Assembly (NCBI GenBank): GCA_947177595.1
Contig: CAMWUZ010000063.1
Location: 1-8,454 of the forward strand
DNA length: 8,454 nucleotides
Direction: 5' to 3'
Source of the DNA: an uncultured Porphyromonadaceae bacterium
GTDB lineage: Bacteria > Bacteroidota > Bacteroidia > Bacteroidales > Muribaculaceae
Shown here: positions 6,003 to 8,454 of the stretch, one piece after another
Numbering within the stretch: position 1 is the first letter of the stretch
Layout: every line of letters begins with the position of its first letter
Notes under the pieces: generated by a model
What the model saw: only the letters and a program-made list of their open reading frames with translations
Databases searched by the model: none
What the model was told of the DNA's origin: nothing
Position numbers and translations under genes: made by a program

Positions 6003-8155
6003 ACAAAACTCTGATTTCAGCAGCGATAGCCATAGGCTCTATCGTCGCTTCAAACGCACCGGTTATGGCACAGACAGCTTCATCCAATCCATTTCTTGCC
6101 CCTTACGCAACACGGTTTGACATCCCACCGTTTGAAAAAATACAATATGCCCACTATCTCCCTGCTATCAAGCAAGGTATTGCCGAGAGAGAACTGGATG
6201 TCAAGGCAATAGTGAACAATCCGCAGGAGCCGACCTTTGCAAATACCGTTCTCGCCCTTGAGCAGAGCGGAAAACTGCTCAACAGAGTCATGGGCGTATT
6301 TTCAAATCTCGATGAAACCAACTCTTCGCCTGAGATGGTGGAGATCAGCGAAATCGCATATCCCCTCATCTCAAAGAGTTCTGACGAGGTGATGATGAAT
6401 CCGGCACTTTTCGCAAGAGTGAAAAAGGTGTATGAAAACCGCAACAATTCCGGACTCAAACCCAATGAAATCCGTGCGGTGGAAGAACTTTACACAGAGT
6501 TCACCCGCTCAGGTGCTCTTCTCAACGATAACGATAAGGAGGAGCTGAAAAATATCAATACCGAGCTCACAGACCTCTATCTCCTTTATAATAAAAACTT
6601 GCTCAACGCAACCAATACTTATGAGATGCTCGTAACAGATGCCGCTCGTCTCGGTGGTATTCCTGCAAGCAATATTGCCGTAGCCGCAGAAGAGGCTGCT
6701 GCGCGTGGTAAGCAGGGATGGGTATTCACCTTGCAGGCTCCCAGCCGTCTTCCTCTCCTCCAGTATGCCGATGACCGTGGTCTGCGCGAGGAGATGTACA
6801 AGGCTTACACCTCTCTCGCATCATCCGGTGAATTCAATAATGCTCCCGTTATCAATAAGATTCTTAAAGCGCGCGCACGCAAAGCAGCCCTGCTCGGCTA
6901 TAAGGACTATGCTTCATACATGACTGCCAATGTTATGGCTAAAAACGTGGAGAATGCTGAAAATCTTCTCATGAAGATATGGAAACCCGCTGTTGAAAAG
7001 GTTCACGAAGAGGTAGCGGAGATGCAGGCGCTCAGCAATAAGGAGGGCAATACTTTCAAGATTGCTCCGTGGGACTACTACTATTTCGCTGAGAAAGTGC
7101 GTCGCGACAAATATGCTCTCGATGAAGATGAAGTACGTCAGTATTTCGCTCTTGACAGCGTGAGAAAAGGCATTTTTACTATGGCTGAAAAACTCTACGG
7201 CGTAACCTTTACCGAGATGCCGGATGCACCCAAATATTTTGACGAAGTGAAAGTTTATGAAGTCAAGGATGCCGACGGCAATCACGTTGCTGTATTCATG
7301 ACCGACTATTTCCCGAGAGCATCAAAGCGTCAGGGCGCGTGGATGAGCGAGTTTCAGGGAGCGTTCGTTGATCCTGACGGCACCTCCCAGCGTCCTATCG
7401 TTTACAATGTAGGCAACTTCTCTAAACCCGCGGGCGATACCCCTGCCCTCCTCACTCTCGATGAAGTGGAAACCATGTTCCATGAGTTCGGACACGGACT
7501 CCACGGAATGCTCACCAAGGCGGTGCTCCGCAGTCAGGCAGGCACAAACGTTGACCGTGATTTTGTTGAGCTCCCCTCCCAGATTCACGAGCACTGGGCA
7601 CTTGAGCCCGAGTTGCTGCGCACTTACGCACGCCACTATCGCACCGGAGAGGTTATTCCTGACTCACTTATCAAGCGACTTCAGGCTGCATCTACCCACA
7701 ATCAGGGCTTTAACTCAACCGAGCTTGCCGGTGCCGCTCTGCTTGACCTTAAATGGGGACAGCTAAACCCCACAGGCGATGTTGATGTGATGGCATTTGA
7801 AAAACAGGTTGCTGACGAACTCGGAATGCCCGAAGAAGTCCAGTTCCGCTACCGCAGTCCATATTTCCGTCACATTTTCGGCAGCGACGGCTACGCTTCA
7901 GGCTACTACACATATCTTTGGGCGGAGGTACTTGATACTGATGGATTCGAGCTATTCAAGGAAAAAGGAATATTCGATCCCGAAACCGCCGCTGCTTTCA
8001 AGAAGTATGTACTTGAGGCAGGCGGAAGCGAAGATCCAATGCAACTTTACATTAAATTCCGTGGCAGAGAGCCTCAGGTTGACGCACTTCTGCGCAATCG
8101 CGGTCTGCTACCCGCAGAACCGTCCAAGAAACTCAACACACCGGGAGGAAAATAA
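5999..8155 (+). CDS. dcp: Secreted M3-family zinc metallopeptidase (peptidyl-dipeptidase Dcp / oligopeptidase)
   Basis: 718 residues. An N-terminal signal peptide (MNKTLISAAIAIGSIVASNAPVMA, probable cleavage after residue 24 at AxA) sends it to the periplasm, unlike cytoplasmic E. coli Dcp. The body begins FDIPPFEKIQYAHYLPAIKQGI (40-61), typical of M3 peptidases. The zinc site is HEFGH (495-499) with Glu496 as general base and Glu524 in DFVELPSQ as third ligand. The conserved C-terminal substrate-binding region PYFRHIFGSDGYASGYYTYLWAEVLD (621-646) carries the clustered tyrosines seen in the family. It would trim short peptides, removing C-terminal dipeptides if a true Dcp; an oligopeptidase A-like specificity cannot be excluded. 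The ATG overlaps the helicase stop, and the stop is 3 bp before the ABC-F gene, so all three are likely co-transcribed. The length is close to the roughly 680-residue family norm plus signal peptide. Confidence 0.9.
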   Translation: MNKTLISAAIAIGSIVASNAPVMAQTASSNPFLAPYATRFDIPPFEKIQYAHYLPAIKQGIAERELDVKAIVNNPQEPTFANTVLALEQSGKLLNRVMGVFSNLDETNSSPEMVEISEIAYPLISKSSDEVMMNPALFARVKKVYENRNNSGLKPNEIRAVEELYTEFTRSGALLNDNDKEELKNINTELTDLYLLYNKNLLNATNTYEMLVTDAARLGGIPASNIAVAAEEAAARGKQGWVFTLQAPSRLPLLQYADDRGLREEMYKAYTSLASSGEFNNAPVINKILKARARKAALLGYKDYASYMTANVMAKNVENAENLLMKIWKPAVEKVHEEVAEMQALSNKEGNTFKIAPWDYYYFAEKVRRDKYALDEDEVRQYFALDSVRKGIFTMAEKLYGVTFTEMPDAPKYFDEVKVYEVKDADGNHVAVFMTDYFPRASKRQGAWMSEFQGAFVDPDGTSQRPIVYNVGNFSKPAGDTPALLTLDEVETMFHEFGHGLHGMLTKAVLRSQAGTNVDRDFVELPSQIHEHWALEPELLRTYARHYRTGEVIPDSLIKRLQAASTHNQGFNSTELAGAALLDLKWGQLNPTGDVDVMAFEKQVADELGMPEEVQFRYRSPYFRHIFGSDGYASGYYTYLWAEVLDTDGFELFKEKGIFDPETAAAFKKYVLEAGGSEDPMQLYIKFRGREPQVDALLRNRGLLPAEPSKKLNTPGGK
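8143..8149 (+). promoter_or_regulatory. Shine-Dalgarno-like sequence for the ABC-F gene
   Basis: GGGAGGA ends 9 nt before the ATG at 8159 and lies within the last codons of the peptidase gene (encoding PGGK). It is the only strong Shine-Dalgarno match I see before a start in this window. Because it also encodes conserved-looking sequence it may be coincidental, and Bacteroidetes depend little on such sites. Confidence 0.35.
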
Positions 8156-8158
8156 ATC

Positions 8159-8454
8159 ATGGCGGCTCCCGTCATACAGGTAGAAAACCTCACTAAAAGT
8201 TTCGGTGACAGGCTATTGTTCGGTGATCTCACTTTCGGAATTTCCGAAGGTGAGAAAATCGGACTTGTTGCGCGTAACGGCACAGGAAAAACCACTCTCC
8301 TTAAAATCCTTGCGGGAGTGGACACTCCGGACAACGGTAAAATTATTCCCCGCAATGGTTTAAAAATTGGATACCTTGAGCAGCTTCCCCAGTTTCCCGT
8401 GGGGGTAACAGTTCTAGAAGCGTGTCTGAGTTCGTCCTGTCCGGTGGTCGATGC
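8159..8454 (+). CDS. Partial CDS: ABC-F family ATPase, N-terminal part
   Basis: The first 98 codons are present; the gene continues past the window end. It opens MAAPVIQVENLTKSFGDRLLFGDLTFGISEGEKIGLVARNGTGKTTLLKILAG (residues 1-53), the start of a soluble ABC nucleotide-binding domain. The Walker A is ARNGTGKTT (about 39-47), with Ala in place of the first Gly, which I recall as usual for a Bacteroidetes ABC-F (Uup-like) subgroup. IGYLEQLPQFP (about 71-81) marks the Q-loop. No membrane segments are seen, and the wording of the N-terminus fits ABC-F proteins, which carry two ATPase domains and act on ribosomes in translation or antibiotic protection rather than in transport. The second domain and the linker that would prove this lie outside the window. 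It starts 3 bp after the peptidase stop. Confidence 0.8.
   Translation, partial: MAAPVIQVENLTKSFGDRLLFGDLTFGISEGEKIGLVARNGTGKTTLLKILAGVDTPDNGKIIPRNGLKIGYLEQLPQFPVGVTVLEACLSSSCPVVD

Noticed and set aside
6914..7285. 123-residue minus-strand frame within the peptidase gene, with similar ones at 7322-7636 and 8074-8355
   Set aside because: They lie opposite a strongly supported M3 peptidase and ABC-F coding frame and show no motif, so they are antisense shadows.
1..8454. Defence island, CRISPR, toxin-antitoxin or mobile element
   Set aside because: No nuclease, transposase, integrase, repeat array or paired small toxin/antitoxin frame is visible; the genes are housekeeping, transport and regulation.

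Overview
The window looks like chromosomal DNA from a member of the phylum Bacteroidota, probably order Bacteroidales. Two intergenic regions carry the Bacteroidetes-type promoter (a TTTG or TTG -33 element, about 20 bp, then a TAnnTTTG -7 element). Most starts lack a Shine-Dalgarno sequence. The protein families (two-piece LysO, YtrA-type GntR/ABC operon, secreted M3 peptidase) also fit. Assignment to a Muribaculaceae-like gut lineage is only an impression. All genes are on the + strand, no gap between genes exceeds about 210 bp, and I see no RNA gene, mobile element or CRISPR array.

Region 1 (1-738): the 3' end of a small membrane-protein gene overlaps by 3 nt a 211-residue LysO-family exporter. 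Together they look like a lysine exporter of the LysO/DUF340 family split into two chains. Region 2 (739-3976): a promoter with a 24-bp imperfect palindrome (20 of 24 positions symmetric) lies over the likely transcription start and ends directly at the first start codon. Behind it are an ABC ATPase, a six-helix ABC-2-like permease, a short YtrA-type GntR repressor, a membrane-anchored beta-rich extracytoplasmic protein and an 88-residue membrane protein. These genes are 1-6 bp apart or overlapping, so they read as one auto-regulated transport/stress operon. The last two genes are clearly more AT-rich than the rest and are its least described part.

Region 3 (4008-4495): a 140-residue protein with a four-cysteine zinc ribbon and a TM2 domain follows after 31 bp, then a good intrinsic terminator. 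Region 4 (4589-8454): a new promoter drives a DEAD-box RNA helicase with a basic Arg/Asn/Lys-rich tail. Its stop overlaps (ATGA) the start of a secreted M3 zinc metallopeptidase of the Dcp/oligopeptidase type. Three bp later an ABC-F type ATPase begins and runs off the window. The helicase and ABC-F protein both belong to RNA/ribosome-associated families, while the peptidase acts in the periplasm.

Most of the window is recognisable family material. The part most worth follow-up is region 2: a candidate operator that can be tied to the repressor encoded in the same operon, and two poorly characterised envelope proteins at its end. I do not see strong evidence for a wholly new system.
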